Notes: a model not told the origin generated them from the sequence alone. A stretch of 64,000 nucleotides of DNA from Firm-13 sp964579245 (GCA_964579245.1 CAZOFY010000005.1:8126-72125), one strand, 5' to 3'; counted from the first letter of the stretch, positions 51,835-60,957 are shown. Numbers and translations: made by a program.

Positions 51835-52995
51835 TCAGGCAAAACGGATTTTCAAGACGCCGGCTTCGTATTTTGCCCCGCTGATATTCTTTCCTTTCAG
51901 CGCATCCGGAATGGTGAACTTGCGGTACTCATTTCGGATGCCGACTGTAAAGCCATCCTCTGTCTGTTCAACCTGCAGATCACTTTTATCGGCTAAGGCG
52001 AGATACAGTGACATGTAGGAACCGGATTCATCTTTGCCGACATCAAAGATTCTCTGATCGAAAAGCACTTCCGAGGCATCCTTCCCGGCAAAGATCTCAT
52101 CCGCTACTGTTTGCAATACCGGTACCGTCCGGATCTCTCTGGGAAACAGCGGAATGAGAAATACCGGAACATCGGTGAAGCTTTCTTTGATATCGGCCAG
52201 TCCTTCCTCCTGTAACTGTTTCCAACGAGAAAAATAACCGTCCAAAGCGTCCTTGGGGTAGACCTTGTTGACAAGCAGCGCATCGACGTTGTAACCGAAT
52301 AAATGAAGACAGGAGAAGTTGCGTTTAGCCTCACGAATGACAATCTTTTCCGGCGTGGTGACGATGCGGATGCTCAGCACGTCATGGTTGGTCATCAATG
52401 CACGCAATTTGACCAGTCGTTCGGTCAGCACACCGAGCTCGTCAAAAACCTCAGCGCCGGGCATGGGGATCTTCATAATCTTCTCAACAGCTGGACCCAC
52501 CGCTGTAGCAGCCCTTTTCTTGACAGGCAGAATGCTCAGCATCGCGGTCTCGAACATTTCAGGATATTTGAGAAGGGATAGGGTCTCGCCGGTCGGTGCA
52601 CAGTCGACGATCAGCACATCATACTCGCCCTTCTCCTCGATATCGAGAATCTTCAGAAGAGAGAACAGTTCGTCCAGACCGGGGAAAGCGAGAAGCTCAT
52701 CCGCCTCGATCCCGCCTCCCCCCTTGGACGTCAGCATCGCATTCATCCAAGATTGCATATGGCCCCAGGCCTTCTCGCTTTCTTCCACACAATCGATCTC
52801 GGTTGCGAAGAGATTATCGCGGATCTGTGTCGGTTCGTTGGACAGCTTGACATCAAAGGAGTCCCCGAGGCTGTGTGCCTGATCGGTGCTCATGATGAGA
52901 ACTCTTTTTCCTTCACACGCCAGTTTTACTGCGGTTGCAGCCGCGATGCTCGTTTTTCCGACACCGCCTTTTCCTGTATATAAGATGATTCTCAT
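51835..52995 (-). CDS. ArsA/Get3-type ATPase with C-terminal HSP20-like domain (copy 2)
   Basis: A 386-residue deviant-Walker ATPase. P-loop MRIILYTGKGGVGKTSIAAA, switch I STDQAHSLGDSFD, switch II VDCAPTGETLSLLKYPE, adenine-loop-type VNKVYPKD. The last 70 residues (EQTEDGFTVGIRNEYRKF, DLQ-rich beta strands) match the ArsA_HSP20 domain. The family includes the arsenite-pump ATPase and the tail-anchored protein factor Get3; single-unit bacterial copies have unknown cargo. No arsB, arsR or membrane pump is present here, so arsenic resistance is unlikely. It overlaps the 93-residue gene by 4 bp (ATGA). Confidence 0.9.
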   Translation of the reverse strand: MRIILYTGKGGVGKTSIAAATAVKLACEGKRVLIMSTDQAHSLGDSFDVKLSNEPTQIRDNLFATEIDCVEESEKAWGHMQSWMNAMLTSKGGGGIEADELLAFPGLDELFSLLKILDIEEKGEYDVLIVDCAPTGETLSLLKYPEMFETAMLSILPVKKRAATAVGPAVEKIMKIPMPGAEVFDELGVLTERLVKLRALMTNHDVLSIRIVTTPEKIVIREAKRNFSCLHLFGYNVDALLVNKVYPKDALDGYFSRWKQLQEEGLADIKESFTDVPVFLIPLFPREIRTVPVLQTVADEIFAGKDASEVLFDQRIFDVGKDESGSYMSLYLALADKSDLQVEQTEDGFTVGIRNEYRKFTIPDALKGKNISGAKYEAGVLKIRFA

Positions 52996-53273
52996 GAGAT
53001 ATCCACCTTTCTTGTCGCTTTCTCTTTCTCTTGTGTTTGTTCCTTCTGTGCATCGTGGCTATCGTCGCACAAAATACTGCGACACTCCATTGCCAGCTTC
53101 ATAAAGTCATAAAATTCATCCTGATGTCCGCTGACACTTTCCTTGAGTATGGCGCGGACTTCCCGGCCGATCACCTCGACATGTCCGCGAGAACGTTCCG
53201 GCATCAGACTTTTTATAGCGTCAAGCTCGATCCGCTTGGCTTCTGCCATTTTTAAAACAAACTCTCTATTCAT
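52992..53273 (-). CDS. Small charged protein between the two ArsA genes
   Basis: A 93-residue soluble, mostly helical protein, not recognised. MNREFVLKMAEAKRIELDAI and LMPERSRGHVEVIGREVRAILKE suggest two or three amphipathic helices; there is a KEQTQEKEKATRK tail. It starts 16 bp after copy 1 (GGAGG about ten bases upstream) and overlaps copy 2 as ATGA. Its strict position suggests a subunit or regulator of the ATPase pair. Confidence 0.72.
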   Translation of the reverse strand: MNREFVLKMAEAKRIELDAIKSLMPERSRGHVEVIGREVRAILKESVSGHQDEFYDFMKLAMECRSILCDDSHDAQKEQTQEKEKATRKVDIS

Positions 53274-53289
53274 TCTCTTTTCCTCCTTT

Positions 53290-54480
53290 TCACGACTTCT
53301 GTCCCTCATTCGACCGGGGCGAGAAGCAGATGCGCAGGCTTTCCTGCTCGAACTTGGCTGATGTGATGTCGCAGCTTGTCAGGATGGATGGTAAAGGGAT
53401 ACTGCGTTTGTCATTCCCCAGACGCAGGATGATATCGGTTCCATTTGTCTTCAGCGATAGATCCCCCTTTTCCGCGAACGGAATATGGATTGTCATCTCG
53501 TAGCCATCCTTTGTCTTCTCGAAAACTTCACCTGTTTGACCTTCCCAAATCCGGAACAGATCAGGATCCGTCAAGGCATCGTTTGCCATGCGCTCGATCC
53601 CCTCCATACCCCGAAGGTCCGTCTCATACCAGGGAATCTGGTACTTAGGCTTCTGAGTAAAAACCGCTTCAAGCTCATCTCTATACTTCTTCTGGATCTC
53701 CTTCCATTCACCGAAAAACCGATTGTCCAGCTTGTCCGGAAGAATTCGGTTGATGTAAATCCCGTCGACATGATACCCGTACAGATTCAGGTACATGTAA
53801 TTCCTCTTTGTCTCTTCGACTACCATTTTCTCGGGAATCGTAACAATGCGTACGGAGGTCTTCGAAGCGTCCTTCAGCAGCACTTGCAACTCCATCAGTT
53901 TTTTATACAGCTTCTCGATGTCATTCATACCCTTGCTGTCAGGGAGTTCTATCTTGTACTTGCTCCTGGTGATCGGTGATAATACGCGTACGGCAAGCTT
54001 CCCTACCGGGAAAAGATGCTCGACATACCACCCGAGCAACTCAGGAAGCTTGAGAAGTGCCAGTGTCTCTCCGGTCGGCGCGCAGTCGACGATAATCCGG
54101 TCATAGGCACCGCTTGCCTCCAAATCGGCGATTTTCAGAAGCGAGAACAGTTCTTCCAGTCCCGGAATCATAACCGTCTCGCCCTCTGTCGCGGCGCCGA
54201 TTCCGGGTGATGTCAGCATCTTCTGAATGGAACCCATGATGTTCCGGTAATCGGTTTGCATGACATATTCCGGGTCGATCTCCAGTGCATCAAGGTTCTC
54301 AGAAAGCGTTCTGATATCACGTCCGACGGGCGTCTCGAAAATGTCAGACAAATTATGTGCCATATCGGTACTGACAAGAATGGTACGTTTGCCCTCAGCC
54401 GCTGATTTCATGGCATGGGCTGATGCGACGCTACTTTTTCCTACTCCGCCTTTTCCGGTAAAGATCATGATTCTGCTCAT
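53290..54480 (-). CDS. ArsA/Get3-type ATPase with C-terminal HSP20-like domain (copy 1)
   Basis: A 396-residue paralogue of copy 2: MSRIMIFTGKGGVGKSSVAS (P-loop), STDMAHNLSDIFETP, VDCAPTGETLALLKLPE, and a C-terminal HSP20-like part (EKTKDGYEMTIHIPFAEKGD). The two copies differ through most of their length, so they probably form a heterodimer or handle different cargo. ATG at 54478-54480 follows TGGAGGAAATAAAA. The marR gene upstream has its own terminator, yet a 12-bp motif of the marR promoter recurs before this gene. Confidence 0.9.
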   Translation of the reverse strand: MSRIMIFTGKGGVGKSSVASAHAMKSAAEGKRTILVSTDMAHNLSDIFETPVGRDIRTLSENLDALEIDPEYVMQTDYRNIMGSIQKMLTSPGIGAATEGETVMIPGLEELFSLLKIADLEASGAYDRIIVDCAPTGETLALLKLPELLGWYVEHLFPVGKLAVRVLSPITRSKYKIELPDSKGMNDIEKLYKKLMELQVLLKDASKTSVRIVTIPEKMVVEETKRNYMYLNLYGYHVDGIYINRILPDKLDNRFFGEWKEIQKKYRDELEAVFTQKPKYQIPWYETDLRGMEGIERMANDALTDPDLFRIWEGQTGEVFEKTKDGYEMTIHIPFAEKGDLSLKTNGTDIILRLGNDKRSIPLPSILTSCDITSAKFEQESLRICFSPRSNEGQKS

Positions 54481-54538
54481 TTTTATTTCCTCCAGATGTT
54501 TGACTCTTTTTTGTTCATCTTGCGAACTATTCGCGTTC

Positions 54539-54550
54539 CGAAGTATTTCC
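54539..54550. promoter_or_regulatory. Candidate MarR site before arsA copy 1
   Basis: CGAAGTATTTCC, identical to the 12 bp at 55120-55131 inside the marR promoter. It lies between the marR terminator and the arsA ribosome site. Suggests that MarR controls the ArsA operon. Confidence 0.5.
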
Positions 54551-54551
54551 C

Positions 54552-54579
54552 GAAAAAATTGCCTTGGATGCAAGGCAAT
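54552..54579 (-). terminator. Intrinsic terminator after marR
   Basis: Minus strand ATTGCCTT GCATCC AAGGCAAT followed by TTTTTC, three bases after the marR stop. It separates marR from arsA, or attenuates read-through. Confidence 0.82.
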
Positions 54580-54582
54580 CGA

Positions 54583-55071
54583 TCACTCGATTTCGATTTT
54601 ACGGATCTTTGACTCTGTCCGGGGCGCCGCCTTCTGACGCTCGTTCTCCTCAATCGCTTTAAAAAGCTTATTGATCCCGCTCAGGATCGCCTTCAACTCC
54701 TCCGGAGACACCGCCTCCATGACGACCTCCCCAATACGAAAGAATTCGGCAAGAATATCCTTCATCGAAGCAAGCCCGGTCTCTGATATCTGAACGGTGA
54801 CAATCCGCTTATCCGCCGTGCTTCTCTCCCGGACGACCAGTCTCTTCTTCTCCAGACGGGAAAGAATTCCGGTCGCTGTGTTTAACGGGATCTGCAAATA
54901 CTCCGCTATCTCCGTCATCGTGACCTGTCCTTTGCGGTAGAGAAAGAGCATGATGTACAGATCGTTCTTACTCAGATCCAGAAGAATATTCCCCCAAGTC
55001 TGCGGCGACGTCAGCAGCTTGACCTTATCCACATAAGAGAAAACGATTTCTTCTAAATTTCCGATTTCCAT
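54583..55071 (-). CDS. MarR family transcriptional regulator
   Basis: A 162-residue winged-helix regulator: LSKNDLYIMLFLYRKGQVTMTEIAEYLQIPLNTATGILSRLEKKRLVVRERSTADKRIVTVQIS covers the DNA-binding domain at about residues 33-96 (helix-turn-helix plus DKR wing). The C-terminal helices form the dimer. The last residues are charged (RTESKIRKIEIE). It starts at ATG 69 bp after its own -10. Direct repeats in the promoter suggest autoregulation, and a matching site lies before the ArsA operon. Confidence 0.92.
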   Translation of the reverse strand: MEIGNLEEIVFSYVDKVKLLTSPQTWGNILLDLSKNDLYIMLFLYRKGQVTMTEIAEYLQIPLNTATGILSRLEKKRLVVRERSTADKRIVTVQISETGLASMKDILAEFFRIGEVVMEAVSPEELKAILSGINKLFKAIEENERQKAAPRTESKIRKIEIE

Positions 55072-55094
55072 GCAGCGTACTCCTTTACTTCTTC

Positions 55095-55138
55095 CCTCGA
55101 AGTAATTTAATTCTATCCTCGAAGTATTTCCTTGTCAA
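55095..55138 (-). promoter_or_regulatory. marR promoter with two operator repeats
   Basis: Minus strand TTGACA (55133-55138), 17-bp spacer, TAGAAT (55110-55115). TACTTCGAGG occurs in the spacer (55117-55126) and again just after the -10 (55095-55104), 22 bp apart, i.e. on the same face of the helix. Confidence 0.82.
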
Positions 55139-55158
55139 TACTTTTTTTAAGTAAAAAA

Positions 55159-55213
55159 GAAATCCCTGACAAAGCACGACGTACGCATGTCGGTCTCTGT
55201 CAGGGATTCTATG
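55159..55213 (-). terminator. Intrinsic terminator of glnN
   Basis: Minus strand AATCCCTGACA, a loop with a smaller hairpin, TGTCAGGGATT and then TTCTTTTTT. Confidence 0.85.
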
Positions 55214-55249
55214 AAAAAGGCAGGGAGATGCCCTTTCTCTCATTATGGA

Positions 55250-57370
55250 TCAGACGTTGAACAGTAAATCTCCGTATGTCGGGAATGGCCAGACCTCCTG
55301 ATCGACAAGCATTTCAAGCTCGTCTGCCGGTGATCGAAGCGCACTCATGGCCGGGAAGACGTGATCGCGGTAATACTTTGCCTGTCCTTCTGGTCCTTCG
55401 GATACGGCCGACGCTGCTGCCTGTTCCTTTTCAAGCTCAACCAGAGCCATCTTCATCGTTCTAAGCTTCCCGGAAATGCTCGTGAGAATCTCTCTTTGAA
55501 CCGAGACGTCCGCATCCGGGCATGCTTTTTCGATGCTTTGGATAGACTGTGCCAGGGTCGCGGTGTATTTAATCACAGCGGGTATGATCTGCTTCGAGGT
55601 CATATCGATCATTGTTCTGGCTTCAATGTGGATCGCTTTGGTATAGTTCTCATAGGTAATTTCGGCTCGTGAACGCATTTCGATTTCATTGAGAACACCG
55701 TGCTTTTCGAACATTGCTATTGTCTCTTTCTTTTCGAAAACCGCTACGCTGGCAACCGTGGACTTGATATTTGGCAAGCCTCTTCTCTCGGCTTCCCGTA
55801 TCCAGTCATCCGAATAACCGTTACCATTGAATATAATTTTCTTGTGCTCTTTGACCTTGCGGCAGATCAGGTTCCATACGGCCGCGTCAAAGTCTTCCGC
55901 TCCTTCGAGTTCATCCGCGAATTGACTCAGAACTTCCGCAACAATCGTATTCAGCACAAAATTCGGGTCGGAAATGGAGTGCGATGAAGGCACCATGCGA
56001 AACTCGAACTTATTGCCTGTGAATGCAAACGGAGAGGTTCGGTTACGGTCCGTCGCGTCCTTCAAAAGATTCGGAAGGCTTGCCACTCCGGTGTCGAGAA
56101 TACCGCCCTCCTTGGTATGATCCAGCTTACCGTTCTCTATCTGCTTCAGAATATCATCCAGCTGTTCTCCCAGGAAAACCGAAACGATGGCGGGCGGAGC
56201 CTCGTTGGCTCCTAAACGGTGATCGTTTCCGGCATTGGCCGCCGACAGGCGGAGAACCGGCGCGTAATCATCCACAGCCTGCAAAACGGCAACCAGAAAA
56301 AGAAGGAACTGCTTGTTCTCGTGTGGTTTCTTTCCCGGATTCAGAAGGTTGGTCCCGTCATCCGTACCAAGAGACCAGTTGTTATGCTTTCCGGATCCGT
56401 TGACGCCGGCGAATGGTTTCTCGTGAAGAAGACAGACCAAACCGTGACGCTCGGCCACCTTTTTCAAGGTTTCCATAACCATCTGATTGTGGTCGGTCGC
56501 AATATTCGCGGTTCCGTAGAAGGGCGCGACTTCATGCTGGGCCGGTGCCACTTCATTATGCTGTGTCTTTGCCGGGATTCCCAGCTTCCACATCTCGGTG
56601 TTTGCGTCTCGCATGAATGCCGCGATTCTTTCTTTGATGGATCCGAAATAGTGATCCTCCATCTCCTGTCCCTTCGGCGGCACAGCCCCAAAGAGTGTAC
56701 GTCCCGTGAAGATGAGATCCTTTCTTTTCAAGTACTTTTGCTTATCAATAATGAAATACTCCTGTTCAGGCCCGACGCTGGCAATGACACGCTTTGCTGT
56801 TGTATTGCCAAAGAGCTTCAGAATCCGCATTGCCTGTTTATCCAGGGCCTGCATGGAGCGCAACAGAGGTGTTTTCTTGTCCAACGCTTCTCCTGTATAG
56901 GAGCAGAAAGCGGTTGGGATAACGAGCGTCACTCCCGCCGCGTCCTCACGCAGAAACGCAGGCGAGGTGCAGTCCCAGGCGGTATAACCGCGAGCCTCAA
57001 AGGTCGCCCGGATTCCTCCGGAGGGAAAGGAAGACGCATCCGGTTCGCCTTTGATTAATTCCTTTCCCGAAAAGTCGAAGATCGCTTTCCCCTGCGAGTC
57101 GAGTGATAAGAACGCATCGTGCTTTTCCGCCGTTATACCTGTCATGGGCTGAAACCAATGGGAGTAGTGTGTCGCACCGCGCTCCACCGCCCAATCACGC
57201 ATCGCGGTCGCGACGACATCGGCTGTCGAAGGGTTCAATTCCTCCCCTTGCTCGATCGTTTTCTTTAACTCAATATAGACATTTTTCGGTAATCGACGAG
57301 ACATAACACTATCGTTAAAAACATTCATGCCAAAAATATCCGAGGTTTGATTTGTGTTGCTCATAGCCAT
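55250..57370 (-). CDS. glnN: Glutamine synthetase type III
   Basis: ATP-dependent synthesis of glutamine from glutamate and ammonia; type III enzymes are large dodecamers found in Bacteroides, cyanobacteria and Clostridia. The 706-residue protein shows the family landmarks FNDSVMSRRLPKNVY, THYSHWFQPMTG, GGIRATFEARGYTAWDCTSP, GPEQEYFIID, TQHNEVAPAQHEVAP, KPFAGVNGSGKHNNWSLG (ATP and ammonia region) and FRMVPSSHSISDPN. ATG at 57368-57370 follows AAGGATGGGTCGA; a second ATG two codons on is equally close. It is separated from the upstream gene by a terminator at 57389-57425. Confidence 0.95.
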   Translation of the reverse strand: MAMSNTNQTSDIFGMNVFNDSVMSRRLPKNVYIELKKTIEQGEELNPSTADVVATAMRDWAVERGATHYSHWFQPMTGITAEKHDAFLSLDSQGKAIFDFSGKELIKGEPDASSFPSGGIRATFEARGYTAWDCTSPAFLREDAAGVTLVIPTAFCSYTGEALDKKTPLLRSMQALDKQAMRILKLFGNTTAKRVIASVGPEQEYFIIDKQKYLKRKDLIFTGRTLFGAVPPKGQEMEDHYFGSIKERIAAFMRDANTEMWKLGIPAKTQHNEVAPAQHEVAPFYGTANIATDHNQMVMETLKKVAERHGLVCLLHEKPFAGVNGSGKHNNWSLGTDDGTNLLNPGKKPHENKQFLLFLVAVLQAVDDYAPVLRLSAANAGNDHRLGANEAPPAIVSVFLGEQLDDILKQIENGKLDHTKEGGILDTGVASLPNLLKDATDRNRTSPFAFTGNKFEFRMVPSSHSISDPNFVLNTIVAEVLSQFADELEGAEDFDAAVWNLICRKVKEHKKIIFNGNGYSDDWIREAERRGLPNIKSTVASVAVFEKKETIAMFEKHGVLNEIEMRSRAEITYENYTKAIHIEARTMIDMTSKQIIPAVIKYTATLAQSIQSIEKACPDADVSVQREILTSISGKLRTMKMALVELEKEQAAASAVSEGPEGQAKYYRDHVFPAMSALRSPADELEMLVDQEVWPFPTYGDLLFNV

Positions 57371-57388
57371 TCGACCCATCCTTCCATA

Positions 57389-57425
57389 AAAAAAGACGCC
57401 TTCCTATCGGAAGACGCCTTCGTCT
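57389..57425 (-). terminator. Intrinsic terminator between the coiled-coil gene and glnN
   Basis: Minus strand AAGGCGTCTTCC-GATA-GGAAGGCGTC followed by seven Ts. It can end the upstream gene, or act as a glnN leader terminator, since it lies only 19 bp before the glnN start. Confidence 0.85.
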
Positions 57426-57472
57426 TGATAAATTGCATTTTATCACATGAATATCCATTTGAGAAGAGCTAA

Positions 57473-59377
57473 TCAGTCATTATTTGCAGGAATGATCCTC
57501 TCAAATATCATAATGACTCGATCTTCTTTCACAGAAACCGGGGAGGACAATGACATTTTCTCGCTTGCACCTAATGTGGACTGCAACTTGCCGCCTTCAT
57601 CGTTGATCAGGCTGTGCAACTTCCATCCCTCAGGACCTCTTCTCAGCAAGATTTCTGATATGGCTTCGGAATCGACCTCACCGGAAAGCTTATGAGGAAC
57701 CACCTCAATCTCATACTCCATGGGTACGGATCTGGGAGAAACGCCGTCCTGCATCTTCTGTGTCTTCAATGTCTCAAACTCATTCATGATTCTATTCACT
57801 TCCTCGTCCTTCTTGGCATACTCAGCTTCTCTTGCCTTCAGATTCTCCTGCAATTCTTCTAGTTGAGATTTATATGCGTCTGCTTTCTCCTCATAATCCT
57901 TCATGAGGCGGCCTCGCTCACTCTCGCTGAGAGCCAATTCTTTAATAGCAATTGCCTTCTTCTCAGCAGCAATAATAATATCCTGTGCTTCTTCATCCGC
58001 TTGTCTTCGAACCTCTGTCGCTTCCGTCGAAGCCAGACTACGCACTTCCGCCGCCTCGATTGCCGCAGCCTTGCGCTCCTCCTGCGAATTCTTGATATCC
58101 TCGCGCGCTTGCTCGATCTCAGACCGGAGGGTGTTGGCCTCTTCTTCAGCCTGTCCGCGAATCAAGTCACGATCGGCAAGAATTGCTTGCACGTCCTTCT
58201 CCGCCTGTTCTCTGGTTGACACAACTCTGGCCAGAATAACATTGACGTCCTCATCCGCTTGATGCTTGGCGTCCTCTATCTGTTGCCGGACTGTCTCAAG
58301 CTCGGCCTTGGAGCGAGAAAGCTCTTCGAGTGCTTTCTGCTTGGTCTCTTCGGCTTCCCTCTTCATCTCCTCAGCTTCCGCACGGACCGATGCGGCCTGA
58401 TTTCGTATCGAATCAATCTCTGAGTCAATGTTCGCTCTTGTCGCCTGGGCTTGTTCCAGTTCAGCAATCGCTGCCTTCGCTTGGGCAAGGTATCCGTCCA
58501 GCTCTTCCTGTGCTGATGCTCTGGTCGTTTCTACTTCCTTACGGAGCTGATCCGCTTCGAGCGTCAGTCGCTGATGAGCGGATTCCACCTCAGCCAGCTT
58601 GGAATCTCTCTCCTTCTTAACTTCGTCAAGAATCCTCGCAGCCTCTTGATTTGCCTGATCCAGAATCTCTTTCGATTGAATCTCTGCCTGAGCCTTGGCA
58701 TCCGAAACAATCAGCAGATTGTTCTCGTGTTCGGATTTAAGATCGTCAAGCTTCTTCTGGGCCGCATTGATCTCATCCTGCAGGCGCGTCGCTTCATCGA
58801 GCACTTCCTGCTTCTTACTCATGGCATCGTTATATTCCTTCTGGACCTGAACAGCCAGTTCTTGCGTCTCCGCATTCGCGTTCTTCAGAAGCTGTTCAGC
58901 CTCCTTCTTTGCCATTTCGATATACTTCTTCGCAGCGCCCTCAGATTCCTTGATTGCCGCTCTCTCTGCTGCCTCACGCATCGCGGTGGTATCTGCAAGA
59001 GCCTTCTTCTCCTTCTCAATCTCTGAGCGTACAACGCCCAGTTCCTTGTCAAGTCTCGTCCTCTCATCCAGAGATCGCTTCCTGATCTCAACATATTCCT
59101 GTTCAAGCCGAAGCTTCTCCTCTTCCAGCTGACGCTGGACCGCTTCCAGTTCGACTCTGGACTGTTCTTTAATCTGATTGATTCGACGTTCTTCTTCCGC
59201 CTTCTTCTCCGAAACGCGTGCGCTGACCTCCATTTCGTTCTTCTTCACATTCTCTTCAGCTTCCTTACGAGCGACGTCTTCGCCTTCTCGCGAGGCCTTC
59301 TGAAAATCGTATTTACACATGAAGCAACGAGCAACATTGTCACCCATCATGACTCCGCAAACGGGGCACTTTTTCAT
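57473..59377 (-). CDS. Zinc ribbon - long coiled coil - DUF4177 protein
   Basis: A 634-residue soluble protein. Residues 1-25 are a zinc ribbon (MKKCPVCGVMMGDNVARCFMCKYDF). Residues about 30-540 are almost pure coiled coil with heptads rich in Glu, Ala, Lys and Arg and without a hinge (for example EQLLKNANAETQELAVQVQK). The C-terminus (YEIEVVPHKLSGEVDSEAIS, RRGPEGWKLHSL) is a DUF4177-type domain. A rod of this length would span about 70 nm. It could be a scaffold or filament-like protein; no partner is evident except the zinc-ribbon membrane protein downstream in sequence (59660-60328). ATG follows GAGGTGTAAGGT. Confidence 0.8.
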   Translation of the reverse strand: MKKCPVCGVMMGDNVARCFMCKYDFQKASREGEDVARKEAEENVKKNEMEVSARVSEKKAEEERRINQIKEQSRVELEAVQRQLEEEKLRLEQEYVEIRKRSLDERTRLDKELGVVRSEIEKEKKALADTTAMREAAERAAIKESEGAAKKYIEMAKKEAEQLLKNANAETQELAVQVQKEYNDAMSKKQEVLDEATRLQDEINAAQKKLDDLKSEHENNLLIVSDAKAQAEIQSKEILDQANQEAARILDEVKKERDSKLAEVESAHQRLTLEADQLRKEVETTRASAQEELDGYLAQAKAAIAELEQAQATRANIDSEIDSIRNQAASVRAEAEEMKREAEETKQKALEELSRSKAELETVRQQIEDAKHQADEDVNVILARVVSTREQAEKDVQAILADRDLIRGQAEEEANTLRSEIEQAREDIKNSQEERKAAAIEAAEVRSLASTEATEVRRQADEEAQDIIIAAEKKAIAIKELALSESERGRLMKDYEEKADAYKSQLEELQENLKAREAEYAKKDEEVNRIMNEFETLKTQKMQDGVSPRSVPMEYEIEVVPHKLSGEVDSEAISEILLRRGPEGWKLHSLINDEGGKLQSTLGASEKMSLSSPVSVKEDRVIMIFERIIPANND

Positions 59378-59515
59378 ACCTTACACCTCACAGACAAAAA
59401 ATTGCACTATCGTAATTATAACGCGAACAAGAAGGTAAAACACATTTTTTCGCAATGAATACTCATTTGTTATTCAATTATTAACAACCGGGGCAATTTC
59501 TGCCGCTTTTTACTT

Positions 59516-59553
59516 AAAAAGCCGCAGACCGGTTTCCCATATCTGCGGCTTTG
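59516..59553 (-). terminator. Intrinsic terminator after the zinc-ribbon membrane gene
   Basis: Minus strand AAAGCCGCAGA, a 13-base loop, TCTGCGGCTTT and further Ts. Confidence 0.82.
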
Positions 59554-59659
59554 ATGTCTCTAATCATGGATGTCATTCATTATCAAGGAATTTGTGAATT
59601 CATCAGATCCGATCGACCCGGCGCCTGCCAGATCGAAGGAGATTTACACGAATTCGTTA

Positions 59660-60328
59660 TTAGCCCCTGCTCGCGGATTCATAAGCGGATTGATATGCGG
59701 ATTGAAAAGTATCCATGAATGAACCGCTAGAAAGAGAAGAAGCAGCCAGAGCGAAAGCAATTATAACTCCGACGACGATCAAAACAACAGCAACGATGTT
59801 GAGAATCAAGGCAATCTTCAGCTTGGAAGCAGCATCTGCAGCGGAGGCATTCCGGGCCATGATGGCCAGAATCAACGCCACAATACCTACCACCATGCCA
59901 ATAAGCGATATGTATTGCGAGCAACAGCACAAGAGAAGTCCCAAGCCGATGTTAATGGATGCAAAAACAATCTGACCGGTTGCCTTCGGCTTATCTTCGA
60001 TCGGTGAAGAGTAGACCGGCGCAGAGTAGGTTGGAATGGATGACGCATTGTTCCCGGGAACCGAGGAACCCATGCTGCCGGGAATGTCGGAACCGCCGGA
60101 GTATGAATTGGCACCAAAAGAATTATCTGTCATAGGAGCCGGTGCAGGCTCGCTGACGGTGTTCATACCGGAAGAATAGGCAGACGGATCGGGGGCAAAT
60201 ACCGGTGCAACCGGGGTCTCACTCGCAACAACCGGAGCAGCCGCACTCTCTTCAACCTGAATAGCACCGCAAGCAGGACATAGATTAGCATCACCGATAT
60301 CCGTGCCGCAATTCTTACAAAAAGCCAT
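59660..60328 (-). CDS. Zinc-ribbon membrane protein, DUF4190-like
   Basis: A 222-residue protein. MAFCKNCGTDIGDANLCPACG is a four-cysteine zinc ribbon (residues 4-21), followed by about 100 residues of Ser/Pro/Ala/Gly-rich linker. Two C-terminal helices (ASINIGLGLLLCCCSQYISLIGMVVGIVALILAIMA and LKIALILNIVAVVLIVVGVIIAFALA, in part) flank a short loop RNASAADAASK, the DUF4190 pattern. A cysteine cluster (CCC) sits inside the first helix. ATG at 60326-60328 follows GTGGAGGTTTATT. Role unknown. Confidence 0.8.
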   Translation of the reverse strand: MAFCKNCGTDIGDANLCPACGAIQVEESAAAPVVASETPVAPVFAPDPSAYSSGMNTVSEPAPAPMTDNSFGANSYSGGSDIPGSMGSSVPGNNASSIPTYSAPVYSSPIEDKPKATGQIVFASINIGLGLLLCCCSQYISLIGMVVGIVALILAIMARNASAADAASKLKIALILNIVAVVLIVVGVIIAFALAASSLSSGSFMDTFQSAYQSAYESASRG

Positions 60329-60492
60329 AATAAACCTCCACATTCACCTGCGATACAGACGTCATAAATCCCCGTCTATTCGCACTGATTTTCTCTTCTT
60401 ATAGATTAAGGATTAGAAACGTTTTCGTCAAGAAAAAAATAGAATATATGCCGAAATTAACCAACGAAACGTCTGTATTTGTTAAATCCCTG

Positions 60493-60957
60493 TCACAGCC
60501 CCGGCGCCAGCCAATCAAACGGAGCAAACGGAAGGTTGCGCAGCAAGACAAAAAGTCCGACAAAAACAAAGACAGAAATTGCCAGCCAGATCGGAAATTT
60601 CTTCGGAAGCCATAGAACCCTGCGTCCCAACAAGAGATTCAAATACTCTCCAACCAGCAGCCATGCCACAGCAACAAAGAGGAATGGGAAGAGAAGATTA
60701 TGATTGATCATTTCCAACAAATTCAGATGCACAAAAGCATGCAGAGCTCTTGTATTACCGCAACCCGGGCAAAAAAGCCCCGTACTTTCGTAGAAGGCGC
60801 AAGGAATGAACAGAATCGAATACCGAGCCGGATCAAAGAAATAAATATAAAGGCCGCCCAGAGCTGCGGCAATAGGAGCGCCCGTCAAAACGATCATGCG
60901 ACCGGCTCGCTGCAATAACGGTTTTTTTCCCGAGACCGGAAGAACCTCAGACTGCAT
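60493..60957 (-). CDS. DUF2752 family membrane protein
   Basis: A 154-residue protein with three or four helices and the DUF2752 signature FCPGCGNTRALHAFVHLNLLEMINHN between helices one and two, split here as FCPGCGNTRALHAFVHLNL (about residues 62-80). The N-terminus is short and basic. Function of DUF2752 is unknown; it is widespread in Clostridia and often next to membrane zinc-ribbon proteins, as here. ATG follows CGAGGAGGTCTGTCGCAA. Confidence 0.87.
   Translation of the reverse strand: MQSEVLPVSGKKPLLQRAGRMIVLTGAPIAAALGGLYIYFFDPARYSILFIPCAFYESTGLFCPGCGNTRALHAFVHLNLLEMINHNLLFPFLFVAVAWLLVGEYLNLLLGRRVLWLPKKFPIWLAISVFVFVGLFVLLRNLPFAPFDWLAPGL

Noticed and set aside
51835..54480. Arsenic resistance operon
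   Set aside because: Only ArsA-type ATPases are present; there is no ArsB, ArsR, ArsC or ArsD, and the regulator is MarR-type.
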